Of a stretch of DNA of 64,000 nucleotides, positions 52,101 to 58,859 are shown piece after piece; the stretch's first letter is position 1, and the number at the start of each line of letters is the position of its first letter. Below the pieces are notes generated by a model. That model was not told the DNA's origin. It ran no database searches and saw nothing but the letters and a program-made list of their open reading frames with translations. The stretch is from positions 102,867,115 through 102,931,114 of the forward strand of contig CM044501.1 of NCBI GenBank assembly GCA_024364805.1. The letters run 5' to 3'. The translations under genes were made by a program, and so were the position numbers. This DNA comes from Euprymna scolopes. Lineage: Eukaryota; Mollusca; Cephalopoda; Sepiida; Sepiolidae.

Positions 52101-55100
52101 TGGGTAAAGTCAACATTTTAATTTGAGAAAGTCAATGTAGCAGCAAAAATAATTGAAAAATTTGCTCTCTTGGCAAAAAAATTAAACCACGCCCACTGGA
52201 TAAAAATGAGCCCTTTGCTCATTGGCTTCAACTTTCAGAGACACCGTGTGTGTGTGTGTGCACACACAAACACATACATACACACCCCAACCAGTCTTTT
52301 TGTTTGTTAAATCTACATAAACAAAACAGTGAATGAATGTATATGTCTGTGTGAAAATATTTAAACTCTTAAACTTCTTGTCACATAACACTGAAATTAA
52401 TAGGAAATAGTAAATCATACATCAAGGATGATTTATAACGAGTAAAATCTTTGTTTGGATGAATAATGTATACAGAAATATGTCAACAAGTTTAAATGCA
52501 AAATGTTCATTTCAATTTCCCAATATATTTCTATTTTTTCTGCACATGCACAAATTCATTCATAGCTTGAAGTGGTTTAATTTTAAAAGTGGTTTAATTT
52601 TAAATCTTTCTTATCTGTCAATAGCTGAAACTGTAGGGAATGCATCTGGAGCACGAAATGTTTTGGTTTTAGCTGATGACACCTCAGTAAATTTAGAAAT
52701 GAAAAACCAAATAGATGGATTAATCCAGAGTTGACTACAATAAGGAAAAAAAATAAATAAAACAATTGAAAATCAAACATCAATAGAAAAGTGATTAAGA
52801 TCAAACTGAAAATTAAAAGGAGGAAAATAAAACGTTTGAAACTACAAAATTTATGGGACTACCATTTAAAAACTTTGAAATTGAATAAAACTGGTCTGAA
52901 ACGTTGAATCACTGAAATTTATAATAGAAAATATTTTTGCGGTTATAGAATTCTCTAAATATTACATTTTAACAGTAATCAACTATTCTGTAAAAGGAAA
53001 GAAAAAGAACTTAGAAAAATTTTGGAATTATATGAATTATGGAAATCTATCAAAATGATTTAAGTCAATAAAATGAACATGAAATATTAAAACAAAAAAA
53101 TAGTTAAAAAAAAAAAAAAATACATTGCATACAAAATTGTAAACCAGGATTTAAATTTAAATGATTTTTTTGTGTGTTGTGTGTGTGTGTGTGTGGGGGT
53201 CTGTGGTCATTCTTGTCACTCTACCTCATAATTATCTAGCTATTCCGAACTAAAATCCTCAAGCACCATATTATCACATTCACTCCAGGAGTCGTCCTAC
53301 TTAAGATCTCAAATTGATTTTGTTTATAAATGTATACATAAAAAGTCGTTTATTTACAATAATTTCATTGGCATGAGTGGGGAAAAAGCAAAGAATAAAG
53401 GTAGGTGTTATTAAGACTCTCTCAACCTTTTTAAATCATAGATCGAGCACTGTTTTCTGGCATGTTTTGAACTGAAAACAAGCAGACCACTCTCTAATTG
53501 GGGCTGAAATCTAAATGTGTGTTTCACCCCCAGGCCTACGACAATTCTCAACCGAATGATCAAGGATGAAGTCAGAAAACAATGTTTGGCTCAGGAAAGC
53601 GTCTTGATGACCTGTCAGGTCAGACATTCCCAAGCCTTTTTCACACGTGAACCCAATGCCCCTTGTCCCACGTTCACACGTGAACCCAATGTCTCTTGTC
53701 CCAAAAAAGTGGGAATAGGAGGCGTTGGGGGCCTTTAGCTATTTTGCAGGCAGAGGAACTACAGCCAGTTGGTACAGGATGAGAGAGATGTACGTGGTGC
53801 AAGCCTCTGCTCTACCTTTTAAATAAAGTTTCCTTTTGAAGCCAAGAGTTAACTGACGCTGTGACCTTTGACTACCTCCAACTAATTCTTTTTGAGCTGG
53901 AGGCTTGGTCTGAACCAAATGCCAAGTATTCAAACCGAGCCATCCTTCCAGCTGATTTCCATGCACCAAACTGCAGACTGACCAATTTACTGCAGTTGAT
54001 TTTGGTCCCTGTGGTCTTTTAGTGATGAACGAGCACCTCTGTCACAATATCGATGTCTCAGAAGCACGACATAACGATGGTGATGTTATCAGCGAAAACT
54101 GCCCGGTGTTTCACTGAGCAAAGCAATTTTGTGAAGGACCGAACTTGCCTCCTCATGCCTAAACTTGCGAAGTACCAGCTCCAACGCAAGGACGTAAAGT
54201 AGACGTCCAAGGATGGAATACTGTTGCCATATCTGGGCAGGAGCTGCTAAAACAGCCTATCCTGCCTTTACAGAGTACAAAATAGACTTCGTGGCTTAGT
54301 GGGGGATGCCCTTTTCTCTACCCTGCAACCTCTCTCCCACAGAACAGACGTTGCGAGCCTATCCTTGTTTTATCGTTATTTCCAAGGCAGGTGCTCGTCT
54401 GAACTTCAATCTCTGGTCCCCCCTCGCCAATCTTTCACGAAAAACACCCGTCTAGCTGAATCCACTGTGAAAAATTTCCCCCACTCTATATCTGTGCCTA
54501 AATCAAAACGCAGATTCCATGAACAAAGCTTCTTTCTTAGAACTGCACGCCTGTGGAACTCTGTTCCGTCTGCCTGCTTCCCACCGGACTACAACTTGGA
54601 TGTCTTCAAGTCCAACGTTAACAAATTCCTAATGAACCGCCCCCTTAAGTAAACACTTCATCAAATCTCCACGCTAACGTAATGTACTTGCAATAACCCT
54701 TATCCCTGAGTGGCTTCCAGGCCTTGATAAGTGGTGATCACTGTGTAAAAAAAAAAAAAAACTCTCATGTACCAATTGGGAGATTTTGCGTGCTTTCTAT
54801 TGGCTTATACCACTGCCAGGTTGGTTGATATTTCAAGAATACAGTTGGAAATTTGTATAAAAAACAGCCTTTCGAAAAATTAAACAGTAAGTTTTAAAAT
54901 AAAATATTTCATAAAGTATACCTTTTAACTTCCACCTTTTATTAAATTAAATACATTAACACTATTACCACTCACACATTTGGAAGATAATTGAAAAATA
55001 AGATAAATATCCATTTCCTCAAGTTCTAGGATCTTTAAAAAAAAATTGAATTAACAAAAAATCTATTAATTTTAATACCCAAGTTATATATATATATATA

Positions 55101-55502
55101 TATTAGTAAAAGTTATTTATTAAGAGCTGGTATTATGTAGCATATTCTTTGGCGAGTTCATTTTGAATCATATATATTTAACAATAGTACATGTGTTCAC
55201 TCCATTTCAAATATTATTAGATAGTTGATATGACTGTAAATTCAAAAGGTTTGGGGTTTTTTCAGTAGGGAGAACATGTACATTTATTTCTTATGAATTA
55301 ATGTTTTGTTTTCAACAGATTATTTTTTTTTTAATTCTTTAGTTATCCTTCAACATGCCAGTCATTGGCATTTCTCTTTATTTATGAATGTTCAACCTCA
55401 GTTTTCTCATTAAATGTTATTCTCTGATGATTGCTTATTTGTATTGTTCTATTTTTAGATGCAGACAGCCTTATTATGGTGCCAAAAAGTTATGGAAGCT
55501 GA
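28003..55502 (+). CDS. CULT-domain protein (cereblon ligand-pocket family), 3' six exons
   Basis: Six plus-strand exons with matching phases encode 158 residues and a stop. The product has the features of a CULT domain, the zinc-bound fold that in cereblon binds thalidomide-type imides. Zinc cysteines: CRQC at residues 4-7 and CPSC at 106-109. The tryptophan cage: SWFPG (W95), FSWS (W101) and LGW (W115). The Trp-Trp spacings (6 and 14) and the second Cys pair (5 and 8 after W101) equal those of human cereblon W380, W386, W400, C391 and C394, as I remember them. FFGLI follows, as FWGL does in cereblon. There is no Lon-like domain in these exons. The ending ADSLIMVPKSYGS and the single domain suggest the stand-alone, often secreted animal CULT proteins rather than cereblon itself. 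The 5' exon or exons, possibly with a signal peptide, were not found; the first exon here begins mid-codon. Introns of 1.8-11 kb are filled with repeats. Confidence 0.85.
28616..29667 (+). mobile_element. Jockey-like LINE, 5'-truncated (copy 2), in CULT intron
   Basis: Starts within the RT domain (DKFIRIVVDGQKSEVHSINA) and keeps the palm box YADD near 28780 (FVDIYADDTTIYGNT). The thumb region follows (FDKLLGLTITPDLKWSTYIK), then the C-terminal domain and an A-rich tail at 29650-29667. Frameshifts and stops are present. Same family as copy 1. It lies in the intron between exons a and b, in the gene's sense orientation. Confidence 0.85.
29737..30203. mobile_element. MITE-like element with long imperfect inverted repeats
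   Basis: The left arm (29737-29875: tttgacatttagtacttgtt, agatagagtcgact, then ccaaaaattacaaagattca ending attgagtagaa) is the imperfect reverse complement of 30070-30203 (tctactcaatgaatttttgt...gtcgactgtatcttaacaag). Arms are about 130-140 bp and the interior about 200 bp, non-coding. Structure suggests a foldback DNA transposon derivative. I could not identify a target duplication. Confidence 0.65.
30324..33095. repeat. 2.8-kb minisatellite, 18- and 21-bp units
   Basis: A tandem array of gtgattatcattacttat (18 bp) and the same with an extra tat (21 bp), about 130-150 units by eye, with frequent g/c, a/t and t/c variants (tgcgactatcattac). Unit lengths are multiples of three and the units lack in-frame stops in several frames. 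This creates long artificial open frames of YYVIIIT or LCDYHYL type on the plus strand and SNDNHII type on the minus strand. It lies in the CULT intron and ends about 90 bp before exon b. Confidence 0.95.
33187..33242 (+). CDS. CULT gene exon b
   Basis: Acceptor ttattattttag|GAAAATATTTTG, donor GATAAG|gtaagt; 56 bp. Completes a Gly codon from exon a and ends on a codon boundary. Encodes KYFEVITLSNADVLKVDK, a strand of the domain. Confidence 0.8.
33243..35033. other. CULT intron b-c, no repeat recognised
   Basis: AT-rich intron of 1.8 kb. It contains a short palindrome at 34742-34777. I recognise no mobile element. Confidence 0.5.
34742..34777. repeat. Perfect 17-bp palindrome
   Basis: tttgaagatgtttacat, the two-base loop tg, then its exact reverse complement. 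It would form a tight hairpin in the CULT pre-mRNA, about 260 bp before exon c. Confidence 0.9.
35034..35096 (+). CDS. CULT gene exon c (linker)
   Basis: Acceptor gctgctttcag|CAAGTTTTG, donor TCAGCG|gtgagt; 63 bp, phase 0 at both ends, so it can be skipped without a frame change. Encodes QVLREEFLQQHRGHINNTTS plus Ala, a polar segment between the two halves of the zinc domain containing an NNTT glycosylation sequon. Less conserved-looking than its neighbours, so confidence is lower. Confidence 0.65.
35621..36428. repeat. Tandem array, 36-37 bp unit, spanning an assembly gap
   Basis: Units of ttctttttctatgctacaca followed by tacaaaaaataataat repeat from 35621 to the gap and from 36003 to 36428, about 11 copies after the gap. 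Some units lack one taa triplet. The open frames FFYATHTKNN and LHIQKII are products of the repeat. In the intron between exons c and d. Confidence 0.95.
35659..36002. other. Assembly gap (344 N)
   Basis: A run of N inside the tandem array. The array unit is on both sides, so the missing sequence is probably more of the same and the true length is unknown. Confidence 0.98.
36861..37935 (-). mobile_element. Jockey-like LINE, 5'-truncated (copy 3)
   Basis: Minus-strand copy. The tail is the T-run at 36861-36870. Recognisable text includes the C-terminal LRTAQVRNSVPPVCFPADYN and KCKFHEQRFFLRTAQ, and upstream SFFLIVIDGQKSETQSVN-like text near 37880 and LGPTLSIIFINE near 37790. Many interruptions. 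It abuts an unrelated LINE in the opposite orientation at about 37940. Confidence 0.8.
37950..38830 (+). mobile_element. LINE ORF2 3' part, endonuclease-RT type with C-terminal Cys cluster
   Basis: The plus strand reads MLFADNAALVAHS near 37965 (a changed FADD box), KKTNIMSQD, VVDKFTYLGSIITSNLSLDA near 38130, IGKAATAMARLTKRVW and RVYQACVLSTLLYSSECSTL, then RHLLSISWQDRVTN, RWFGHVCRME and a terminal CSNCQCSCKS. This is the 3' half of a LINE clade distinct from the jockey copies (RTE/Nimb-like or related). One stop separates the RT frame from the tail. It is cut off by the LTR starting at 38832. Confidence 0.8.
38832..39118 (-). mobile_element. Solo LTR of the G3 gypsy family
   Basis: About 287 bp, aligning end to end with the LTRs of G3: it reads cctccttcagtcgtctcaat, cccctccaagcgacctgctt, tatattacattcatccacgt, and ends tttctattttcctca. 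No internal region is attached. No clear target duplication. It lies at the end of the LINE at 37950-38830. Confidence 0.8.
39560..39735 (+). mobile_element. tRNA-derived SINE, 3' part
   Basis: Contains ctctatccagtcatcgttga, gagcatgctacccctgtgaa, gtaaataaagagttcc and ccaaattcccgagatacacc, the body shared with the SINEs at 44945, 51443, 62343 and 62682. The tRNA-like head is missing. Confidence 0.7.
39776..40180 (+). mobile_element. Jockey-like LINE 3' end (copy 4) with an internal hairpin
   Basis: Text such as aaaactcgtctaactacaac, gaacagaatttcttttgtag and cttgagtggtctctctgcct, then tgataagtggtgaatcc, matches the 3' ends of copies 1 and 2. A near-perfect 18-bp inverted repeat lies at 40058-40075 and 40085-40102 (gaatggtaaaaaaacact and its complement, one mismatch), at a place where the other copies have none. 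Confidence 0.65.
40336..43653 (+). mobile_element. Ty1/copia LTR retrotransposon fossil, broken
   Basis: A plus-strand copia-type element. The 5' LTR ends at 40715; its left limit is uncertain (a TG at 40336 is one candidate). It is followed by GGTTATGCGCCCAG, close to the copia primer site that pairs with the inside of initiator tRNA-Met. Order of parts: gag (FDGSESKFELWLVKFL near 40750, KHCL-free helical region, knuckle CYNCGQPNHKSFQC near 41420), protease (LVDCGATAHVI near 41570), integrase (SLVHCDLAGPI near 42140; RSDNGTEF near 42330) and RT (QMDVKNAYLNASI near 43350; FYGLKQSAHNW near 43470; WVDDILLAS near 43610). Integrase before RT is diagnostic. The last 22 bp of the 5' LTR recur at 43632-43653 and end the element. 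RNase H and a full 3' LTR are not seen. Broken, several breaks, though the coding text is still easily read, so it is younger than the gypsy fossils. Confidence 0.85.
40694..40731 (+). repeat. Copia LTR end plus primer-binding site
   Basis: caaactgtgacaacacttaa plus ca (40694-40715) is repeated exactly at 43632-43653, at the other end of the element. The next bases, GGTTATGCGCCCAGCC, occupy the primer-binding position. Confidence 0.75.
43950..44340 (+). mobile_element. Retroelement gag fragment, broken
   Basis: The plus strand reads GQAEVEEVRIEQETKLRKL, then ASLVPKFK and MDEFFEHFKKAVITLEW, which resembles gag proteins of gypsy-like elements with a pattern of PKF, D-FF-HFEK, LEWP. No pol or LTR could be attached with confidence; cysteine/lysine-rich text continues weakly to about 44600. 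Confidence 0.45.
44945..45600 (+). mobile_element. tRNA-derived SINE, interrupted by a solo LTR
   Basis: The head is tRNA-like: cccgtggtgtagtggataga (A-box region) and ggttgaaaattcaatcctca (B-box region) about 60 bp later. The body continues gtgcgggcaacacacaaaat and cagtcatgggtgacagattg, is broken at 45107, and resumes at 45433 (TGCTAtccccatgg, attcaaaattctgtgcaaat, gagttcaacaagatacacct). The tail is near tctcacaaattcagaaac. It would have been transcribed by RNA polymerase III. Full-length head makes this the best reference copy of the family here. Confidence 0.8.
45108..45432 (+). mobile_element. Solo LTR inside the SINE, 5-bp target duplication, TATA and TCTCGCGAGA
   Basis: 325 bp beginning TGTAATATTCACC and ending GAATTCGATACA, flanked on both sides by TGCTA (45103-45107 and 45433-45437). 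The TG...CA ends with a 5-bp duplication are those of an LTR left after recombination. Orientation plus is suggested by a TATA-like ttttataaac at 45252-45261. TCTCGCGAGA follows at 45267-45276. The target duplication is still perfect, so the insertion is not ancient. It is unlike the gypsy LTRs elsewhere in the window; the family is unknown. Confidence 0.8.
46216..46295 (+). CDS. CULT gene exon d (Trp cage and second zinc pair)
   Basis: Acceptor ttattgattttag|GCCCACAG, donor GGGTTG|gtgagt; 80 bp. Encodes SWFPGFSWSICVCPSCGIHL, carrying two of the three cage tryptophans and both cysteines of the second zinc pair. The third cage tryptophan is split across the junction with exon e (TG|G). The most diagnostic exon of the gene. 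Confidence 0.92.
46327..46495. repeat. Perfect 48-bp inverted repeat, 73-nt loop, just inside a CULT intron
   Basis: Arms 46327-46374 and 46448-46495 are exact reverse complements (left arm starts atattggctacttagtagaa and continues tttgcaatttttattataga). It begins 32 bp downstream of the exon d donor, so the pre-mRNA would fold into a 48-bp duplex next to the 5' splice site. It may be a small MITE or a local inverted duplication. Confidence 0.92.
46500..47330. other. CULT intron d-e, no recognised element
   Basis: AT-rich intronic sequence. The open frame at 46970-47167 (minus) has no motif I recognise. Confidence 0.5.
47331..47798. mobile_element. MITE-like element, 65-85 bp inverted repeats
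   Basis: Left end tagtcagctaatgtacttac, taacttctag, then gatgacaaggcaaatcagtt and ccttcactttt is the imperfect reverse complement of 47717-47798 (aaaagtgaaggaactgattt ... aagtacgttagctgactata). One arm has about 17 extra bases. The interior, about 300 bp, is AT-rich and non-coding. A non-autonomous DNA transposon is likely. Confidence 0.7.
47799..49466. other. CULT intron d-e, no recognised element
   Basis: AT-rich sequence. An imperfect hairpin lies around 48728-48812. I see no exon with good splice signals and no known repeat. Confidence 0.45.
49467..49534. repeat. 34-bp tandem duplication
   Basis: tttatttaatatctatttaa then taaattggtg occurs twice with period 34, at the left edge of the following inverted-repeat element. 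Confidence 0.85.
49527..49960. mobile_element. MITE-like element, 21-bp terminal inverted repeats
   Basis: ggtgcttattcagattggca then c at 49527-49547 is the exact reverse complement of 49940-49960. About 390 bp of AT-rich non-coding DNA lies between. A small DNA transposon derivative is the simplest reading; the target duplication is unclear. Confidence 0.6.
50524..50612 (+). CDS. CULT gene exon e
   Basis: Acceptor cttatttttgtag|GCATTTTG, donor CAGTTAT|gtgagt; 89 bp. Completes the third cage Trp codon and encodes HFEAIEPDTITGKRESFFGL then ILNHLLHQL. The FFGLI segment corresponds to FWGL in cereblon. Ends one base into a codon. Confidence 0.85.
51443..51770 (-). mobile_element. tRNA-derived SINE (minus strand)
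   Basis: Contains ctccgaccttcttcaggtgt, cgttccgtcaaccatgactg-like text, tggatagaggtcctaagtaa, gcccacactgaggattgaac and a decayed head. Same family as 44945. The promoter region is partly preserved (gaggattgaaccttcaacct is the reversed B-box). In the intron between exons e and f. Confidence 0.8.
51771..52624. other. CULT intron e-f, no recognised element
   Basis: AT-rich. A mixed (GT)n/(CA)n tract lies at 52225-52285. A 20-bp direct duplication (agtggtttaattttaaa twice) lies at about 52570-52606, just before the candidate exon at 52625. Confidence 0.45.
52625..52734 (+). CDS. Candidate alternative last exon of the CULT gene
   Basis: After the acceptor-like ttatctgtcaatag the sequence stays open for 36 codons to a TGA at 52732-52734. 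It is in frame with exon e (one base carried over). It would replace ADSLIMVPKSYGS by ETVGNASGARNVLVLADDTS plus 16 more residues. The text looks like real protein (few low-complexity residues) but I recognise no family. The branch region is AT-rich rather than pyrimidine-rich. It could equally be a piece of another gene or a chance frame. Confidence 0.3.
52735..54203. other. CULT intron e-f, unclassified repeat-like sequence
   Basis: 52735-53450 is AT-rich with a (GT)n tract near 53170-53198. The segment 53450-54203 is GC-richer and repeat-like. It includes a 34-35 bp tandem duplication (acgtgaacccaatgyc at 53646 and 53680) and text on the minus strand resembling a decayed repeat (LEGWLGLNTWHLVQTKPPAQ). 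I cannot assign it to a family. No exon recognised. Confidence 0.35.
54204..54761 (+). mobile_element. Jockey-like LINE, strongly 5'-truncated (copy 5)
   Basis: Starts at cgtccaaggatggaatactg and runs to a poly-A tail at 54747-54761. The last 117 residues are nearly intact: SLFYRYFQGRCSSELQSLVP, FHEQSFFLRTARLWNSVPSA and DVFKSNVNKFLMNRPLK. By eye it is very close to copy 6 at 59851 (minus strand), so both are young. It lies in the last CULT intron, about 700 bp before exon f. Confidence 0.9.
54762..55458. other. CULT intron e-f, AT-rich end
   Basis: AT-rich sequence with a (TA)n run at 55086-55104. No gene or known element. Confidence 0.5.
55459..55502 (+). CDS. CULT gene exon f (C-terminus)
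   Basis: Acceptor gttctatttttag|ATGCAGACAGCC; completes a Tyr codon from exon e and encodes ADSLIMVPKSYGS followed by TGA at 55500-55502. The run DSLIMVPKSY resembles the C-terminal end of stand-alone CULT proteins as I remember them. Confidence 0.85.
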
Positions 55503-55541
55503 ACTGCGATAATAACAATTTAAAAAAAAAAAACAATAACA

Positions 55542-55578
55542 AATAAAAGCATTACCTGCAATAAATTTTGTAAATAAA
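55542..55578 (+). promoter_or_regulatory. CULT gene polyadenylation signals
   Basis: AATAAA occurs at 55542, 55560 and 55573, 40-76 bases after the stop codon. A short 3' UTR ending near 55590-55610 is expected. Confidence 0.6.
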
Positions 55579-55876
55579 ATGTTTCAATTTGGATATTGGC
55601 TTTGTTATTTATATTTTTTTGTGTTATGTAAGAGTTTTACTCTAAAAAAAAAAAAAAAGTATTCTTGAGAGACTAACTCTGAAAAGTAAAACTATCAAAC
55701 CATATATTACCCCCTCCTCCTCCACATTTACAATTTCTATGGAAGAAGCCCAGAACCCCCCCCCCCAAATCTTGAGTTAATTCTTAACCATTACATAAAA
55801 ATTTACAAAAAAAAAAAAATACTTCATATTTTGTTGAAGTTATTAGTAGTTTGTGTTGCATCAGTGAACAAAGTGT

Positions 55877-55909
<33 letters not shown>

Positions 55910-56264
55910 AGGTATTAGTATATATTAATATATTAATAATATTAAGGGACTTCTTTTTTTTTCAGCATCCAAGATATTTTGTCAAGTACCATTCCTTAGT
56001 TTTACATTCACAATAAATATGATCATTTTTATACCCTTTCATTTCAGAATCATTTGAAAACTAGAAACTATGGATGACCGGAAAGCACCAAAATATTGGA
56101 AGAGACTGTGACTTGATGATTTTGCTGAATGAAAAAATGTAGAAACTTAAACTGCAGTTCAGTGATTCTTGAATATACAAGTTAGAGAATTACAATGGAG
56201 ATGTGGAAGCAGGCATTCAGTACAACAAATTTCATTGAGAATCTATATAAACAAATTTAAAAAA
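55579..56264. other. Intergenic, simple repeats
   Basis: Includes a (CA)n tract at 55878-55909, a C-run near 55759-55766 and A-runs. No gene seen. Confidence 0.5.
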
Positions 56265-56710
56265 TAAAGGTGTGGCAAGATCCAGGCAAAACAATAGGGA
56301 CCTTGGCAAGAGCGATAGTGCCGAACCATGATTTTCGCTACTCTTCATACAAGAATCAAAAGGACAAACTATTGATGGTCAAGAGAACAGCTCTTATCAA
56401 AGTCAAGAAACTTGTCATCAAGGTCGAACACAACTCGTGGCAAAAATCCTACGTGTCATGAAGACCAAACTGTTATGGGCTTTGGATGTGTTTTTAGTGA
56501 AGGCCATGTCATATCACTCTGCATCTTCAACAAAGGACTCAGACTCTATTCACATAGCCATATTCAGTTTCTGTTCACTATTATCAAGTACTGAATAAAG
56601 AGATTGTTTACAACAAGTGTGAAAACCTGGATGTGACAGAACTTCCACTACTTCAGCAAATATCTGCACCTCCTCCCCCAACTCATCTGATTGCATCTCT
56701 GGCTTGACCT
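56265..56710 (+). mobile_element. Mariner-like transposase remnant
   Basis: In two frames the plus strand gives KVWQDPGKTIGTLARAI, then RYSSYKNQKDKLL, then VMGFGCVFSEGHVISLCIFN and KGLRL. These match in order the helix-turn-helix linker (WQDPSKSMRSIARE), the linker RYKSYVLRRGQ and the catalytic-core text (MVFGVVSSEGHVMPPHFF.QGLRLN) of a mariner-type family. A large internal deletion joins the linker to the core, and the C-terminal third is decayed. Not functional. Confidence 0.55.
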
Positions 56711-57479
56711 ATTTTATAGTTTCTTGGTTTGACAGTGAGTAGTTGGCCGTTGCAACATAAATGCCAGTAATGATCCTTCCTGATAACCACTGCTTTCACA
56801 TATCTATCGCAATTCTTCCGCTCACAAAGTATACAAGGAGAAAATTTCGAAATGTTTGAATCCAGCACAAATCATTGTGATTCAGGTCACTCTCTTCAAT
56901 CAGTTCCAGTCATTCATTGTCCACAACTCTCAAACCCACAAAATCAGCAATCCATGCACTTAACACTTAAATACTTCAAATGGTTCTGAAATTAAATAGC
57001 AAAAAATTATCGAATGTATCCCAAACATCCTGTAAAGAACTAACAAGAAATTGATCAGTTTGGAATTTCTAAAAGCCATGCAACAATACAAACATTAAAC
57101 TAAATATGAAAACAGCACACGTAAAAGATGATTACTTTAGATCAGATTGTACAAAGAGTAATATTAATGTCAAGCAAACCTCCATCATAGCTTCATAGAT
57201 TTTAAGGCATTTCACAGGATATGTTTGCAGAGTGGGGGGTTATGACTTTACAAGGGAGAAATGAGAGGCTCTCACAGCCCTTTTTTCTGGCAAGACTTCA
57301 GACCAAGAAAATATCTCGGAAGTACTCGTAAAGTATACTTCAGCTTAGTTGGAATGTAAGGTTTATAATTAAATGAAACTTAATACCATGATTCATAAAA
57401 TGCTTTCTCTGCCCGGAAAAAAAATAAACGCTGAAATTGTATTATGAAGTGTTTACAATTGATGCTTGACTATTATCTG
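56711..57479. other. Intergenic, no gene recognised
   Basis: AT-rich. A 61-residue minus-strand frame (56683-56868) containing CILCERKNC has no family I recognise. Confidence 0.4.
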
Positions 57480-58570
57480 GTAAGACATTACAAATAAATG
57501 CCACGAGTGCAAAAATAATGTTGACTTTTGACGTTCAACTTCAAAAGATCATAACTCCTTTCATAATAACTGAAACAAGAACCATTAGAATGGACACATT
57601 TTTGCCAATGAGAAACCAGTTCATTTATCCAATTAGCATAAAAATTCGGAGTTCTGGAAGTGATGAAGTCATTGAAGGCCGATTCAGCATTATCTCGACT
57701 TTTGAAGCATTTTTTGCGCAGGAAGTTGTCAAGATGGTTGAAAAAGTGATAATCGGTGGGCGAGAGGTCCAGTGAATATGGCAGATGAGGCAGTCTCGTA
57801 GCACAATTCATTCAGCTTCTACAAGTTCAGTTGAACAACATGCAGGCGAGCGTTGTCATGGAGGAGAATTGGTCTGTTCATATTGATCAATCTCGGGCAC
57901 ATACGTTGGAGCTTCTGGTGCATTTTGTCAATTTGTCGGCAGTACTTCTCCATCATAATCAAGAAGCTGTGATGGATGAGACCGGCCACAGACTACCAAA
58001 CAGTCACCATAACCCTTTTTTGGTGAAATTTTGGCTTGAGGAAATGTTGTAGAGCTTCTTCGGCATCCAACAACTGTACCGAACATCGCCGGTTGTCATA
58101 GAGGATCCACTTCCCATCACTCATCACATACCACAATCCATTCAAGAAACCGACGGTAGTTTTTGTTGCGCAGAAGGAGTGTAGAAGACACTTCCAAACG
58201 ATTTTTTTGATTATCGTTCAATTGATGCGGCACTCATTTATCTAACTTTTTTGACTTCCCTATTTGCTTTAAATGGCGAACGACTGTTGAGTGATCGACT
58301 TATTCAACAGTAACTTTTCATGCGGTTTTGTGAGGATCAGCTTAAATTAAGGCTTTCGTTCGTTATCAACCGCAGACAGCCAGCCACAACCATCTTCCAT
58401 CTTTGAGGCTCTCGTCACCATTGCGAAATTTCTTGAACTACCATTGTGCCACATGTTTTTCGGCCTAGTTTGAACTGGAATAAGAAAATCATACGGATTT
58501 GAATTTTATCCATGCTGTTGAAAAGCCTGCCAAAAAAATGAAGAGATTGAGAACGGTAATGAATAACATG
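57480..58570 (-). mobile_element. Mariner transposon, decayed transposase (minus strand)
   Basis: Read leftward: a helix-turn-helix region in pieces near 58200-58520, then WIVVCDE (first catalytic Asp) near 58120, FPQAKISPKKGYG-like text shifted out of frame from FPKPKFHQKRVMV, the region equivalent to ILLHDNARPH (second Asp) near 57850, and LPHLPYSLDLSPTDYHFFNH then LDNFLRKKCF (third Asp in the D,D34D pattern) near 57780-57700, ending FYANWINELVSHWQKCVHSN. The last 107 residues are one open frame, while the rest has several frameshifts and stops. Terminal inverted repeats were not found. Non-autonomous relic. Confidence 0.85.
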
Positions 58571-58859
58571 ATTCGATAGAGTGAAAAACATGCTTCAAAA
58601 TGATATATAACATGGCTATATATATATATATCCGTGAATTAATTCAGAAATCATATACTGAGACAGACTCGATGTGCAGTAAACTGCAAGCTGAATGCGC
58701 ACAACGGAACCCGAGAAAAGAGGGGGGGGGGCGAACGACAGGCATAGAAAGAAGATCAGTTGTGAAAAAAAAGAGAAAAAAAAATAAAACGAAAGAAATG
58801 TAGATAGGGCAAGAATGCGGGGGATACTTCTTTTGGTCAAGAAAGCTGTAAACACTAAT

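Noticed and set aside
52459-52734. Whole 91-residue frame as one gene
   Set aside because: Only the part after the acceptor-like site at 52624 looks protein-like; the N-terminal part is AT-rich intron text.
55878-55909. Regulatory (CA)n element
   Set aside because: A plain dinucleotide repeat with no other supporting signal.
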